Assembly (NCBI RefSeq): GCF_014901205.1
Contig: NZ_JACNMU010000010.1
Coordinates: forward strand, 124,001 to 188,000
DNA: 64,000 nucleotides
From: Meridianimarinicoccus sp. MJW13
GTDB lineage: Bacteria; Pseudomonadota; Alphaproteobacteria; Rhodobacterales; Rhodobacteraceae
Reading direction: 5' to 3'
Below, one piece after another: positions 29,895 to 39,198 of this stretch. Each line of letters begins with the position of its first letter. Position 1 is the first letter of the stretch. The notes under the pieces were generated by a model. The model was given only the letters and a program-made list of their open reading frames with translations, was not told the origin of the DNA and made no database searches. The position numbers were made by a program, and so were the translations under genes.

Positions 29895-30362
29895 ATGCGG
29901 GGACTGTGGAGCGCCGCGCTGCTGGTACTGATCCTGGACCAGGCGTCGAAATGGGCGGTGGTCTGGGGTCTGAACCTGAAGGATCGGCTGGTGATCGACG
30001 TGGCGCCGCCGTACCTGCGCTTTGTCATGGGCTGGAACGAGGGCATCAACTTTGGCCTGTTTTCCGGAGCCCCCGGTGCGGCGCGCTGGGTCCTGATCGC
30101 GCTGGCGCTGGCGATCTGCGCCTGGGTCATCCGTTTTGCCCGCGCCGACGGGCAGCGCCGGGTGCTTTGGGCCGCCGGTGCACTGGTGGGCGGGGCGCTT
30201 GGCAATGTGGTCGACCGGTTGCGTTTTGGCGCGGTGGCCGACTTTCTGAACATGTCGTGCTGCGGGATCAACAACCCTTTTGCCTTCAATCTGGCCGATG
30301 TGGCGGTTTTCGCGGGCGCCGCGGGGCTGGTTCTGTGGGCCCGTCCGGCAAACACCCCGTGA
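29895..30362 (+). CDS. lspA: signal peptidase II (prolipoprotein peptidase)
   Basis: A 155-residue inner-membrane aspartic protease with four hydrophobic segments. The catalytic aspartates are in [17 protein letters not shown] and [11 protein letters not shown]; the N-terminal LDQASKWAV is also typical. It cleaves lipoprotein signal peptides, and a lipoprotein gene follows it. Very short spacing from purH suggests one transcript. Confidence 0.94.
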   Translation: MRGLWSAALLVLILDQASKWAVVWGLNLKDRLVIDVAPPYLRFVMGWNEGINFGLFSGAPGAARWVLIALALAICAWVIRFARADGQRRVLWAAGALVGGALGNVVDRLRFGAVADFLNMSCCGINNPFAFNLADVAVFAGAAGLVLWARPANTP

Positions 30363-30420
30363 CGCGGCTTCAAAGCTGCGCTAGAGAAGGGGCCGACCCG
30401 AGATCGGAGAGTTTGTCCAA

Positions 30421-30945
30421 GTGACGCCCCTGCGCCTGAGCCTGCTTGCCCTTGTCGTTCTGACCGCCTGCGGCAGCGACAACCCGGACCTGATGAATTT
30501 CGCCGCCAGCCGCACCGGCCCGGACGAATTTCTTGTGGCGCCGGCACGGCCGCTGGAAACACCGCCGGACCCGAAAGCCCTGCCCGCCCCGATTCTGGGC
30601 GCGCAGAACCGGGCCGATCCCACGCCCTTCGAGGATGCGGTGGTGGCGCTTGGCGGGTCCGCCAGTGCGTTGAAACGCGACAGCATTCCCGCCTCGGACG
30701 GCGGGCTGGTGCGCTATGCCGGGCGCTATGGCACCGATCCCTCCATCCGCAAGACCCTGGCCGACGAGGACCTGAAGTTCCGCCGGGACAACGATGGCCG
30801 CTTGCTGGAACGCTGGTTCAACGTGAATGTCTATTACGACGCCTACAGCAGCATGTCGCTGGATCAGCAGGCCGAGATCGCGCGCTTCCGCCGGATGGGG
30901 GTCGAAACCCCGTCGGCGCCGCCGGCCGCCCTGAAACCGCGCTGA
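30421..30945 (+). CDS. DUF3035 lipoprotein (BamF-like)
   Basis: A 174-residue protein with a lipoprotein signal (MTPLRLSLLALVVLTAC, Cys17 at the lipobox). The body has PDEFLVAPARPLETPPDP and AGRYGTDPSIRKTLADED. This matches DUF3035, a family that includes proteins named BamF, proposed as an accessory subunit of the alphaproteobacterial outer-membrane beta-barrel assembly machine. The start is GTG. Membership is confident, the BamF role less so. Confidence 0.83.
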   Translation: MTPLRLSLLALVVLTACGSDNPDLMNFAASRTGPDEFLVAPARPLETPPDPKALPAPILGAQNRADPTPFEDAVVALGGSASALKRDSIPASDGGLVRYAGRYGTDPSIRKTLADEDLKFRRDNDGRLLERWFNVNVYYDAYSSMSLDQQAEIARFRRMGVETPSAPPAALKPR

Positions 30946-31024
30946 TCCCGCTCACATCCTCGCGTGGTGGCTTGTACCGCGCGCGGCATGGCGTATCTGT
31001 TTGGAAACCCTGACAGGAGGCGTC

Positions 31025-32386
31025 ATGATTTCTACCCTACGCAACATGTCGATCGCATTGGCCTGTGCCGTGGCCCTGCCCGTGGCGGCGGCCGAGGATG
31101 TGACCAGTTTCACGCTGGACAACGGCATGGAAGTGGTTGTCGTCGAGGATCACCGCTCTCCGGCCGTGGTGCACATGATCTGGTACAAGGTGGGCGCGGC
31201 GGATGAGACGCCCGGCATTTCCGGTGTCGCGCATCTGCTGGAACACCTGATGTTCAAGGGCACCGAGACCCGCGATCCGGGCGAGTTCTCGGGCATCGTG
31301 CAGGCCAACGGCGGGTCCGAGAACGCGTTCACCTCGTGGGATTACACCGCCTATTTTCAGCGCGTGGCCGCAGACCTGCTGCCGCAGATGATGGAAATGG
31401 AAGCCGACCGCATGTCGAACCTGCGCCTGACCGAGGAACAGACCGCGCCCGAGGTCAGCGTGGTGCTGGAGGAGCGCAACCAGCGCACCGATTCCAATCC
31501 GGCCGCGCTGTACCGTGAACAGGCGCGGGCGGCGCTGTACCTTAACCACCCCTACGGGCGGCCGATCATCGGCTGGCGGCACGAGGTGGCGGCCCTGGGG
31601 GCCGAGGCGGCGCTGGAGTTCTATGGCAAGCACTATGTGCCGAACAACGCGGTTCTGGTGGTGGCCGGGGATGTCACGCCCGAGCGTGTGCGTGACCTGG
31701 CCGAAGAATACTACGGCCCGATCCCGCCCAACCCGGATCTGGCTCCGCGCGACCGCGTGACCGAGCCGCCGCATCTGGCCGCCCGGCGCCTGGTGTTCGA
31801 GGATCCGCGCATCGCCCAGCCCTATCTGAGCCGCACCTACCTGGCGCCCGAGCGCAACAGCGGCGTTCAGGAGACGGCGGCGGCGTTGATGTTGCTGGCG
31901 GATCTGCTTGGCGGCGCCCCGGCGACCTCGCATCTGGGGCAGGCGCTGCAATTCGGCAGCCAGAAGGCGGTCTACACGGCGGCCTACTACCAGCCGACCT
32001 CGCTGGATGCGTCGTCCTTTTCCATCACCCTTGTCCCGGCGGACGGCGTGACGCTGGAAGAGGCCGAAGCGGCGCTGGATGCCGAGATCGCGAATTTTCT
32101 GGACGGTGGCGTCGATGGCGCGCAACTGGCGCGTCTGAAACGGCAGTACGCGGCCAATGCGATCTATGCCAAGGACAACGCACAGGGCCGCGCACGAAAG
32201 ATCGGCGCGGCGCTGACCTCGGGCCTGACGCTGGCCGATGTGGAGGCCTGGCCGGAGGTGATCCAATCGGTCACCGAAGAGGATATCCTGGCCGCTGGAC
32301 GCGCGGTGCTGGTGCCCGAGGGATCCGTCACCGGCTGGCTGCGCGCTCCGAAGGATGCGGTGGACGTTGTGGAGGTGAGCCAATGA
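31025..32386 (+). CDS. M16 family zinc peptidase, active subunit
   Basis: A 453-residue pitrilysin/MPP-type peptidase. It has a signal peptide (to AAA at about 22) and the inverted zinc motif HLLEH at 70-74, with the distal Glu in the EEERNQR region. Predicted periplasmic. AGGAGG lies 5 bases before the ATG at 31025. Its stop overlaps the next M16 gene by ATGA, giving an active/inactive pair like mitochondrial processing peptidase beta/alpha. Confidence 0.93.
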   Translation: MISTLRNMSIALACAVALPVAAAEDVTSFTLDNGMEVVVVEDHRSPAVVHMIWYKVGAADETPGISGVAHLLEHLMFKGTETRDPGEFSGIVQANGGSENAFTSWDYTAYFQRVAADLLPQMMEMEADRMSNLRLTEEQTAPEVSVVLEERNQRTDSNPAALYREQARAALYLNHPYGRPIIGWRHEVAALGAEAALEFYGKHYVPNNAVLVVAGDVTPERVRDLAEEYYGPIPPNPDLAPRDRVTEPPHLAARRLVFEDPRIAQPYLSRTYLAPERNSGVQETAAALMLLADLLGGAPATSHLGQALQFGSQKAVYTAAYYQPTSLDASSFSITLVPADGVTLEEAEAALDAEIANFLDGGVDGAQLARLKRQYAANAIYAKDNAQGRARKIGAALTSGLTLADVEAWPEVIQSVTEEDILAAGRAVLVPEGSVTGWLRAPKDAVDVVEVSQ

Positions 32387-33696
32387 AACGCTTTGTAGCC
32401 GCTGTTGCCCTGTGGGTCGGGGCCGCGCTGCCCTTGCACGCCAGTGTCGAGATCACCGAGGTCACCACACCGGCAGGGTTCACCGCCTGGCTGGTCGAGG
32501 AACCGGCCATCCCGGCGGTGTCGCTGGAGATCCTGTTCAAGGGCGGCACTTCGCTGGATCAGCCGGGCAAGCGGGGCGCGACCTATCTGATGACCGCGAT
32601 CCTTGAGGAAGGCGCGGGCGACCTGGATGCTTTGGGCTTCGCCCAGGCGCGCGACGATCTGGCGGCCAGTTTCGGCTTCGATGCCAGCGATGACTACGTG
32701 TCGGTCTCGGCCCGGTTCCTCAGCGACACCACCGATGAAGCCATGGCGCTGCTGTCCGACGCGCTGGCCGCTCCGCGGTTCGACGACGATGCGGTAGAAC
32801 GCGTGCGGGCGCAGGTTCTGGTCGGGTTGCGTGGCGATGCCGAGGATCCCGACACCGTGGCCTCGACCGCCTTTTCCGAGATGACCTTCGGCGACCATCC
32901 CTATGGCACGCCGGGGGAGGGCACGATCGACACCGTCGCGGCCCTGACACGGGATGATCTGCTGGCCGCCCACAAGGGCGCGCTGGCGCAGGACCGGGTC
33001 TATATCAGTGCGGCCGGGGATATCTCGCCCGAGCGGCTGGCGCAGGTGGTCGATGACCTGATGGCACGGCTGCCGGAATCCGGAGCGGCCCTGCCGCCGC
33101 CGGTCACGCCAAACTTTCCCGGCGGCGTGCAGGTGGTGTCCTTCGACACCCCGCAATCGGTGATCACCTTCGCCCAGCCGGGTCTGGACCGCGACCATCC
33201 GGACTATTTCGCGGCCTATATCGCCAACCAGATCCTCGGCGGCAGCGGCTTCGAGGCCCGCCTGATGACCGAGGTGCGCGAGAAGCGCGGCCTGACCTAT
33301 GGCATCTATTCCTATCTTCTGGGCAAGGATCAGGCTGACCTGCTGATCGGGCGCGCCTCAACCGCCAATGCGCGCGCCGCCGAAACCATCGAGGTGGTGC
33401 GGGCGGAATGGGAGCGCATGGCGACCGAAGGACCGACCGAGGCGGAAGTGGCAAAAGCCAAGACCTACCTGATCGGCGGCTACCCGCTGCGGTTCGACGG
33501 CAATGCCGCCATCGCGGGGATCATGGTGGGGATGCAGGCCGGTGGCTTGCCCATCGACTATATCGCCACCCGAAACGACCGGATGGCCGCCGTCACGGTG
33601 GAGGACGTGCGCCGCGTGGCTGGAGAATTGCTTGATCCCCAGGCGCTGACCTTCCTGGTTGTGGGCCAGCCCGAGGGGTTGGAAGCGGGCAACTGA
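32383..33696 (+). CDS. M16 family peptidase homologue lacking the zinc motif
   Basis: A 437-residue M16-fold protein with a signal peptide (ending LHA, about 20). Where the zinc site would be it reads KRGATYLMTAILEEGAG, without HxxEH, so it should be catalytically inactive. It keeps the C-terminal domain signature MTEVREKRGLTYGIYSYL. It probably forms a complex with the active peptidase encoded directly upstream, with overlapping start and stop. Confidence 0.92.
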   Translation: MKRFVAAVALWVGAALPLHASVEITEVTTPAGFTAWLVEEPAIPAVSLEILFKGGTSLDQPGKRGATYLMTAILEEGAGDLDALGFAQARDDLAASFGFDASDDYVSVSARFLSDTTDEAMALLSDALAAPRFDDDAVERVRAQVLVGLRGDAEDPDTVASTAFSEMTFGDHPYGTPGEGTIDTVAALTRDDLLAAHKGALAQDRVYISAAGDISPERLAQVVDDLMARLPESGAALPPPVTPNFPGGVQVVSFDTPQSVITFAQPGLDRDHPDYFAAYIANQILGGSGFEARLMTEVREKRGLTYGIYSYLLGKDQADLLIGRASTANARAAETIEVVRAEWERMATEGPTEAEVAKAKTYLIGGYPLRFDGNAAIAGIMVGMQAGGLPIDYIATRNDRMAAVTVEDVRRVAGELLDPQALTFLVVGQPEGLEAGN

Positions 33697-33738
33697 GCGG
33701 CTGGCAGAATCGTCGGGCTCCATGCTACAGATTGTGGT

Positions 33739-35613
33739 ATGGAGCTTGCATTGCCCAACATACCGCGTGAATCGCCCCGGATCGCTCCTCTGGACGAGGC
33801 CGCGATCAACCGCATTGCCGCTGGCGAGGTGGTGGAGCGTCCGGCCTCGGCCGCCAAGGAGTTGGTCGAGAACGCGCTGGATGCGGGCGCGCGGCGGATC
33901 GAGGTGGCCTATGCCGACGGCGGCAAGACCCTGCTGCGGGTCAGCGACGACGGGCACGGCATCCGGGCCGAGGATCTGCCGCTGGCGCTGAGCCGACATG
34001 CCACGTCGAAGATCGACGGTTCCGACCTTCTGAACATCCATTCCTTCGGGTTCCGGGGCGAGGCGTTGGCCTCGCTGGGGGCTGTGGCGCGGCTGACCGT
34101 CACCTCGCGTCACGGCACGGAAGACGCCGCCGAAATCTCGGTGCGCGGCGGGGCGCCGGGACAGGTGCGGCCTGCGGCCCTGCGCAGCGGCACGCGGGTC
34201 GAATTGCGCGATCTGTTCCATGCCACCCCGGCGCGGCTGAAATTTCTGCGCTCGGATCGGGCCGAAACCCAGGCGCTTCTGGACACGCTGCGGCGGCTGG
34301 CCATGGCCGCGCCGCAGGTGGGGTTCGTGGTGCGCGACCTGTCGGGCGGGGGTGACGGGCGCGTGGTGCTGCGTGCCGACCCGGAAGCGGGCGAGGGGGC
34401 CGAGTCGCTGCTGGGCCGGTTGTCGCGGCTGATCGGCAAGGAGTTTGCCGAAAACGCGGTGCCGATCGCGGCCGAACGGGAAGGCCACAACCTGTCGGGC
34501 TTCGCGGCGCTGCCCACCTATTCGCGCGGCGCGGCAGTGGCGCAATACCTGTTCGTCAATGGCCGCCCGGTGCGCGACAAGCTGCTGACCGGGGCGCTGC
34601 GGGCCGGGTATTCGGACCTGCTGAGCCGGGACCGGTTCCCGGCGGCGGCGCTGTTCGTGTCGTGCGATCCGATGCGGGTGGATGTGAACGTGCACCCGGC
34701 CAAGGCCGAGGTGCGGTTCCGCGATCTGGGACTGGTGCGCGGGCTGATCGTGTCGGGGCTGCGTCATTGTCTGGCCGAGGCCGGGCATCGGGCGTCGACC
34801 ACCGTAGCGGGGGCGACGCTGGGGGCGTTCCGCCCCGAGACCGGGGCGGCGGGTCCGGCGCGGGTCTATCAGATGGACCGTTCCGCCCCCGCCGCGCGGC
34901 AGATGTCGTACCAGGCCCAGGCGCCGCAGGCCGCCGTGGACGGGTTCGGCTTTGCCGAGGCGCCCTCGGCACGGGTGGAAGCGGAGCCTACGCCCGACCA
35001 CGCGGATGGCGGGGAGGCCCCCGCGGTCGGCTATCTGGGCGCGGCGCGGGCGCAATTGCACGAGACCTATATCGTGGCGCAGACCGCCACCGGCATGGTG
35101 CTGGTCGATCAGCACGCCGCCCATGAGCGGTTGGTCTACGAACGGCTGAAGACCCAGCGCGCGGACCGCGGCGTCGCTTCGCAGGCCTTGCTGATCCCCG
35201 AGATCGTGGATCTTGGCCCCGACGACGCCGCCACCCTGCTGGCCGAGGCCGAGGCGCTGGACAACCTGGGCCTGAGCCTTGAGCCCTTCGGCCCCGGTGC
35301 CGTCGCGGTGCGCGCCACCCCGGCGCTGCTGGGTCCGGTCAACGCCGAGGCGCTGCTGCGCGACCTGCTGGACGAATTGCACGAAGGCGGCGCGGTAGGG
35401 ACCGGCAACATCACCGCCCGCATCGACGCGGTGCTGTCGCGGATGGCCTGTCATGGCTCGGTGCGGGCCGGGCGGCGGATGCAGGCCGACGAGATGAACG
35501 CCCTGCTGCGCGAGATGGAGGCGACGCCGCATTCGGGCCAGTGCAACCATGGCCGCCCGACCTATGTGGAACTCAAGCTGGCCGATCTGGAACGGCTGTT
35601 CGGGCGCAGCTGA
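33739..35613 (+). CDS. mutL: DNA mismatch repair protein MutL
   Basis: A 624-residue protein. The GHKL ATPase N-terminus has [28 protein letters not shown] and [10 protein letters not shown]. The C-terminal half contains [12 protein letters not shown] from residue 457, the DQHA(X)2E(X)4E endonuclease motif, plus ACHGSVRAG and QCNHGRP motifs. So this is a nicking MutL, as in organisms without MutH. Its stop overlaps rmuC by one base (TGATG). Confidence 0.96.
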   Translation: MELALPNIPRESPRIAPLDEAAINRIAAGEVVERPASAAKELVENALDAGARRIEVAYADGGKTLLRVSDDGHGIRAEDLPLALSRHATSKIDGSDLLNIHSFGFRGEALASLGAVARLTVTSRHGTEDAAEISVRGGAPGQVRPAALRSGTRVELRDLFHATPARLKFLRSDRAETQALLDTLRRLAMAAPQVGFVVRDLSGGGDGRVVLRADPEAGEGAESLLGRLSRLIGKEFAENAVPIAAEREGHNLSGFAALPTYSRGAAVAQYLFVNGRPVRDKLLTGALRAGYSDLLSRDRFPAAALFVSCDPMRVDVNVHPAKAEVRFRDLGLVRGLIVSGLRHCLAEAGHRASTTVAGATLGAFRPETGAAGPARVYQMDRSAPAARQMSYQAQAPQAAVDGFGFAEAPSARVEAEPTPDHADGGEAPAVGYLGAARAQLHETYIVAQTATGMVLVDQHAAHERLVYERLKTQRADRGVASQALLIPEIVDLGPDDAATLLAEAEALDNLGLSLEPFGPGAVAVRATPALLGPVNAEALLRDLLDELHEGGAVGTGNITARIDAVLSRMACHGSVRAGRRMQADEMNALLREMEATPHSGQCNHGRPTYVELKLADLERLFGRS

Positions 35614-36803
35614 TGCTGGCCTTCGACCTGCCGCATTCCCTGCCGGAGCTTCTGGCGGATCCGATGGCGATGCTGGCGCTGGCCGGCGCGGCGGTGCTGG
35701 GGCTGTTCCTGCTGCTGATCCTTGCCGCCCTGCGCGCGGCGGGGCGCACGGCCCGGATGATGCCGGAAGCGCTGCGCGAGATTTCGACCATGGGGCGCCG
35801 GGTCGAAGGGATATCGCAGGCCCAGCAGCAGCTTTCGGGTGGTCTGAGCCATGTGGCCGAGGCGCAGGCGCGGGCGCAGGTGGTGACCCTTTCCACGGTC
35901 GAGCGGCGGCTGGAGGAAGTCACCAAGTCCATGGGCGACACGCTGCACGGCACCGCCACCCGCACCGCGCGGTCGCTGGGCGAATTGCAGCAGCGTCTGG
36001 AGACTATCGACAAGGCGCAAAGCAACATCGAAAAACTGTCGGGCGACGTGCTGGGCCTTCAGGATATCCTGTCCAACAAGCAGGCGCGCGGGGCATTCGG
36101 CGAAATCCAGCTTCATGACATCGTCACCAAGGCCCTGCCCGCCGACAGCCATGGCTTTCAGGTGACCCTGTCCAACGGCAAGCGCGCCGATTGCGTGATC
36201 CACCTGCCGAACCCGCCGGGGCCGCTGGTGATCGACAGCAAGTTTCCGCTGGGCGACTATGAAGATCTGGTCAACGCCGACAGCGACCATGCAAAAACCG
36301 CTGCCGCGCGCAAGTTCAAGACCGCCGTCCGGGGCCATATCAGGGCCATTGCCGAGCGGTATATCATCGAGGGCGAGACCGCCGAGGGTGCGCTGATGTT
36401 CGTGCCGTCGGAAGCGGTCTATTCGGAATTGCACGCGCGTTTTCCCGATGTCGTGCGCGAAGGCTTCGACGCGCGGGTCTGGCTGGTGTCGCCCACCACC
36501 TGCATGGCCACGCTGAACACCCTGCGCGCGGTGCTGAAGGACGTGCGGATGCGCGAACAGGCCGGGGTGATCCGCAAGGAACTGGCCCTGCTGCACAAGG
36601 ATGTGGAGCGGTTGAGTGCCCGCGTCGGCAATCTGGATCGGCATTTCGGTCAGGCCGCCAAGGATGTTGCCGACATCAAGATCTCGGCGGAAAAGGCCAG
36701 CCGCCGGGCGCAGCGCATGGATGCCTTCGATTTCGAGGATGCGACCGCGCCCGAGACCGCGCCGAAACCGGATGCGGAACCCCTGGCGGTGATCCGCTCC
36801 TGA
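35613..36803 (+). CDS. rmuC: DNA recombination protein RmuC
   Basis: A 396-residue protein. It has an N-terminal membrane helix (about 18-42), a long coiled coil (about 60-150) and the RmuC nuclease-like domain (SNKQARGAFGEIQLHDIV, VIDSKFPLGDYEDL, SPTTCMATLNTLR). RmuC limits inversions at short inverted repeats. Start ATG at 35613 overlaps the mutL stop. Convergent with the AEC transporter gene with only 3 bases between the stop codons. Confidence 0.93.
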   Translation: MLAFDLPHSLPELLADPMAMLALAGAAVLGLFLLLILAALRAAGRTARMMPEALREISTMGRRVEGISQAQQQLSGGLSHVAEAQARAQVVTLSTVERRLEEVTKSMGDTLHGTATRTARSLGELQQRLETIDKAQSNIEKLSGDVLGLQDILSNKQARGAFGEIQLHDIVTKALPADSHGFQVTLSNGKRADCVIHLPNPPGPLVIDSKFPLGDYEDLVNADSDHAKTAAARKFKTAVRGHIRAIAERYIIEGETAEGALMFVPSEAVYSELHARFPDVVREGFDARVWLVSPTTCMATLNTLRAVLKDVRMREQAGVIRKELALLHKDVERLSARVGNLDRHFGQAAKDVADIKISAEKASRRAQRMDAFDFEDATAPETAPKPDAEPLAVIRS

Positions 36804-36806
36804 CCC

Positions 36807-37742
36807 TCAACCGCCCAGCAATCGCGCCACAAGGCTGAGCGTCACCGGAATGGTGACAAAGGACATGGCCGTCTGCAGGCTCATGATCGCGGCCATGGCG
36901 GCACTGTCGCCGCCCATCTGCCGCGCCAGCGTGTAGGACGATGTGGCCGTGGGCACCGCCGCATAGATCAGCGCCACGGTCATCTGAGTCTGGGTCAGCC
37001 CCATCAACAGGGACAGGCTGACCACCACCGTGGGAAACAGAAGAAATTTTCCCACGGCCGACAACAGGGTCAGCGGCACGGCGGCGGTCAACTGGCGTGC
37101 CTTCAGGCTGGCCCCGACGCTGAGCAGCATGATCGGCAGCGCGGCCGATCCCAGGATGCGGGTGGTTTCGTGCAGCACCGGCACCGCGGTCTGCCCGGTG
37201 GCGTTGGCCAGAAGCCCCGCCAGCACCGATAGAATCAAAGGGTTGGTGGCAAGATCGCGCACAATGCGGCGCAACAGGCCCGACTCGGATCGGTCGGCGT
37301 GTAACCCCACCATGCAGGGCACGATCACGAAACTGGTCACCGGGATATACATGGCCGAGGCCAGGGCGGCCAGCGCCAGCCCCTCGGCCCCCAGCAACTG
37401 CTCGGACGCCGCCAACGCGATAAAGGTGTTGTGGCGCGATGCCCCTTGCAGCAGCGAACTGGCCACCGGACCGGGCAGCTTCGCGGCCCGTGCCGCCAGC
37501 AGCCCGTAGATCACCGCAACGACGAAACCACCAAGGATCACAACCGCATAGGGGCCGACCATGGCCGGATCCAGATGCGCGGTTGACGTCTGGTGAAACA
37601 GCAGCGCCGGCATCAGCACCCAGTAGACGAGCTTGTCGTTCAGGGTCCAGAATTCGAAGCTGGGAATGCCCTTGCGCCGCAATACATTGCCCAGCACCAG
37701 CAGGGCAAAGATCGGCGCGATGGCAATGGCAATCGTCAGCAT
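36807..37742 (-). CDS. AEC family transporter
   Basis: A 311-residue protein with about ten hydrophobic segments in the auxin-efflux-carrier fold (IAPIFALLVLGNVLRRKG at the N-terminus, VTSFVIVPCM and VPTATSSYTLARQMGGD later). Bacterial members move organic acids or remain uncharacterised. It begins 42 bases after the chrR stop in the same direction, so it could be read from the rpoE promoter. Confidence 0.86.
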   Translation of the reverse strand: MLTIAIAIAPIFALLVLGNVLRRKGIPSFEFWTLNDKLVYWVLMPALLFHQTSTAHLDPAMVGPYAVVILGGFVVAVIYGLLAARAAKLPGPVASSLLQGASRHNTFIALAASEQLLGAEGLALAALASAMYIPVTSFVIVPCMVGLHADRSESGLLRRIVRDLATNPLILSVLAGLLANATGQTAVPVLHETTRILGSAALPIMLLSVGASLKARQLTAAVPLTLLSAVGKFLLFPTVVVSLSLLMGLTQTQMTVALIYAAVPTATSSYTLARQMGGDSAAMAAIMSLQTAMSFVTIPVTLSLVARLLGG

Positions 37743-37784
37743 ATGCCCGAGCTACGCCCGAAGGCGCAGCCGTGCAAGAGGTGT

Positions 37785-38426
37785 TCAGATCCGCAGGAAG
37801 GGCTGCGCCAGACGTGGCAGCAGCGAGGTGAACCGCAGTTTGGCGTCGGTCACCGCAAGGCAGATGCAGTCCTGCGGCCCGAAGGCGATCGGCGTGTGTT
37901 CGTCGGATTCGTCGGCGACCTCGATGTCGCCGCGATGGAATTCGCCGCCCTCGTCGCGATAGGCGCCTTGCAGGACAAGGGTCAGTTCGATCCCGTTGTG
38001 GCCGTGATCCGGCACCGCCGTGCCCGAGGGAATGTACAGCAGCCGCGCGGAGGCCTCGTCCGAGGTATTCAGGATCGCCTGTTTGACGCCCATGCCGACG
38101 CCGCGCCATTTCACCGCCTCCAGATCGCCGCCGATATAGTCCCGCAGCGGCGTCGGAAACAGGCCGTCGGGCCGGGGGGCGGCGGGCCTTGCGTCGGGCA
38201 TCTTCCCGCCGATCAGAGCCAGGGTGGCCGAAAGGCAGTCGTCCGAGACAGTGGCTGCGGGCGCGGTGTCCAGCACCGCACCGCCCACGGCATCGAATGT
38301 TTCAAGTCGCGCGCGGCTTTCGTCGTCCAGCGATACGTGACTGGCCACGGCAAGGCTGAAGGCTTCGGACAGGACACCTGCCGAATATGCCATCAGGAAC
38401 TTGTCTGGGATATGGTGTTGAACCAT
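37785..38426 (-). CDS. chrR: ChrR family anti-sigma-E factor with altered zinc site
   Basis: A 213-residue anti-sigma factor paired with the ECF sigma factor encoded immediately upstream. The N-terminal anti-sigma domain is clear (PDKFLMAYSAGVLSEAFSLA). At the positions of the zinc ligands of R. sphaeroides ChrR (H6, H31, C35, C38) it has H5, H30, D34 and S37, so both cysteines are missing. The C-terminal cupin keeps its metal-site pattern (DHGHNGIEL and a later SDEHTP). In characterised systems ChrR releases RpoE on singlet oxygen. Confidence 0.9.
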   Translation of the reverse strand: MVQHHIPDKFLMAYSAGVLSEAFSLAVASHVSLDDESRARLETFDAVGGAVLDTAPAATVSDDCLSATLALIGGKMPDARPAAPRPDGLFPTPLRDYIGGDLEAVKWRGVGMGVKQAILNTSDEASARLLYIPSGTAVPDHGHNGIELTLVLQGAYRDEGGEFHRGDIEVADESDEHTPIAFGPQDCICLAVTDAKLRFTSLLPRLAQPFLRI

Positions 38427-38435
38427 GGGCCTGGG

Positions 38436-39047
38436 TTACCTCATCTCGTGGCGCAGCTTCTCCAACGCCAATCTAATGCGCGATTTGATCGTGCCCAGTG
38501 GCAAACCCGTTTCCGCAGCGATCTCGCTGTGGGACAGGTCGCCAAAATAGGCGCGTTCGACCAGAAGGCGCTGTTTCTCGGGCAGGTCGGCAAGGGCCGC
38601 GGTCAGGCGGGCGCTTTCCTGCTGGATGACAAGGACCTCGGACTGTTCCGGTTCCGGCTCGGGACCCCAGGGCATGTCTTCCGGCTCGGGCCGGTTGAGC
38701 TTGCGCAGCAGGTCGATTTTGCGGTTCCGCGCGATCGTGAAGATCCACGTGGCCACGCTGGCGCGGGTCTCGTCGTATTGATGCGCCTTCTGCCACACGG
38801 TTGCCATCACCTCTTGAGTCACTTCCTCGGCCAGACTGTCGCTGGCGCCGGACTTGATCAGGAACCCCTTCACGCGCGGGGCAAAATGTCGAAACAACGC
38901 GACAAAGGCCGTCTGGTCCTGCGCGCTTCGGATGCGCGCCATACAGTCGACCCATTGCGTGTCCGGTCGGTCGTCTTCGGTCAAGCTGCTCTCACGACAG
39001 GTGTGCCATGCCCCGTTCGATATGGTGATCATATCGTCTAGCGACAT
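38436..39047 (-). CDS. rpoE: ECF11-type RNA polymerase sigma factor RpoE
   Basis: A 203-residue ECF sigma factor. Region 2 is AFVALFRHFAPRVKGFLIKSG through VATWIFTIARNRKIDLLR; region 4 is LPEKQRLLVERAYFGDLSHSEIA with GLPLGTIKSRIRLALEKLR. With chrR 9 bases downstream and the divergent flavoprotein operon, it corresponds to R. sphaeroides RpoE, the singlet-oxygen response sigma factor. The first ATG (39047) lies about 25 bases after the predicted transcription start; an internal Met36 is the alternative start. Confidence 0.93.
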   Translation of the reverse strand: MSLDDMITISNGAWHTCRESSLTEDDRPDTQWVDCMARIRSAQDQTAFVALFRHFAPRVKGFLIKSGASDSLAEEVTQEVMATVWQKAHQYDETRASVATWIFTIARNRKIDLLRKLNRPEPEDMPWGPEPEPEQSEVLVIQQESARLTAALADLPEKQRLLVERAYFGDLSHSEIAAETGLPLGTIKSRIRLALEKLRHEMR

Positions 39048-39076
39048 ATTCGGCCCGCAAGCAAGAGCATCTGTTC

Positions 39077-39106
39077 GTTAGACGCGCCAGCCCACGGGTC
39101 GGATCA
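39077..39106 (-). promoter_or_regulatory. predicted RpoE-dependent promoter of rpoE-chrR
   Basis: On the minus strand TGATCC (39101-39106), an 18-base spacer, then TCTAAC (39077-39082). This fits the TGATCC-N18-TAA-type promoters of the R. sphaeroides sigma-E regulon, implying autoregulation. It would start transcription about 23 bases before the rpoE ATG. Confidence 0.72.
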
Positions 39107-39134
39107 CTTATTTTCCGTTTCAGCGCACGGTTTT

Positions 39135-39164
39135 TCATCCAGCGGGCGCTGGCGCGCGTACTAA
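39135..39164 (+). promoter_or_regulatory. predicted RpoE-dependent promoter of the divergent operon
   Basis: TCATCC (39135-39140, one mismatch to TGATCC), an 18-base spacer, then TACTAA (39159-39164), about 35 bases before the ATG at 39199. The spacer shares GCTGGCGCG with the opposing promoter next to the -10. Confidence 0.65.
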
Positions 39165-39198
39165 GGGGCAAGTTCCTTCTGATTTCGGAGTTTCGCTA

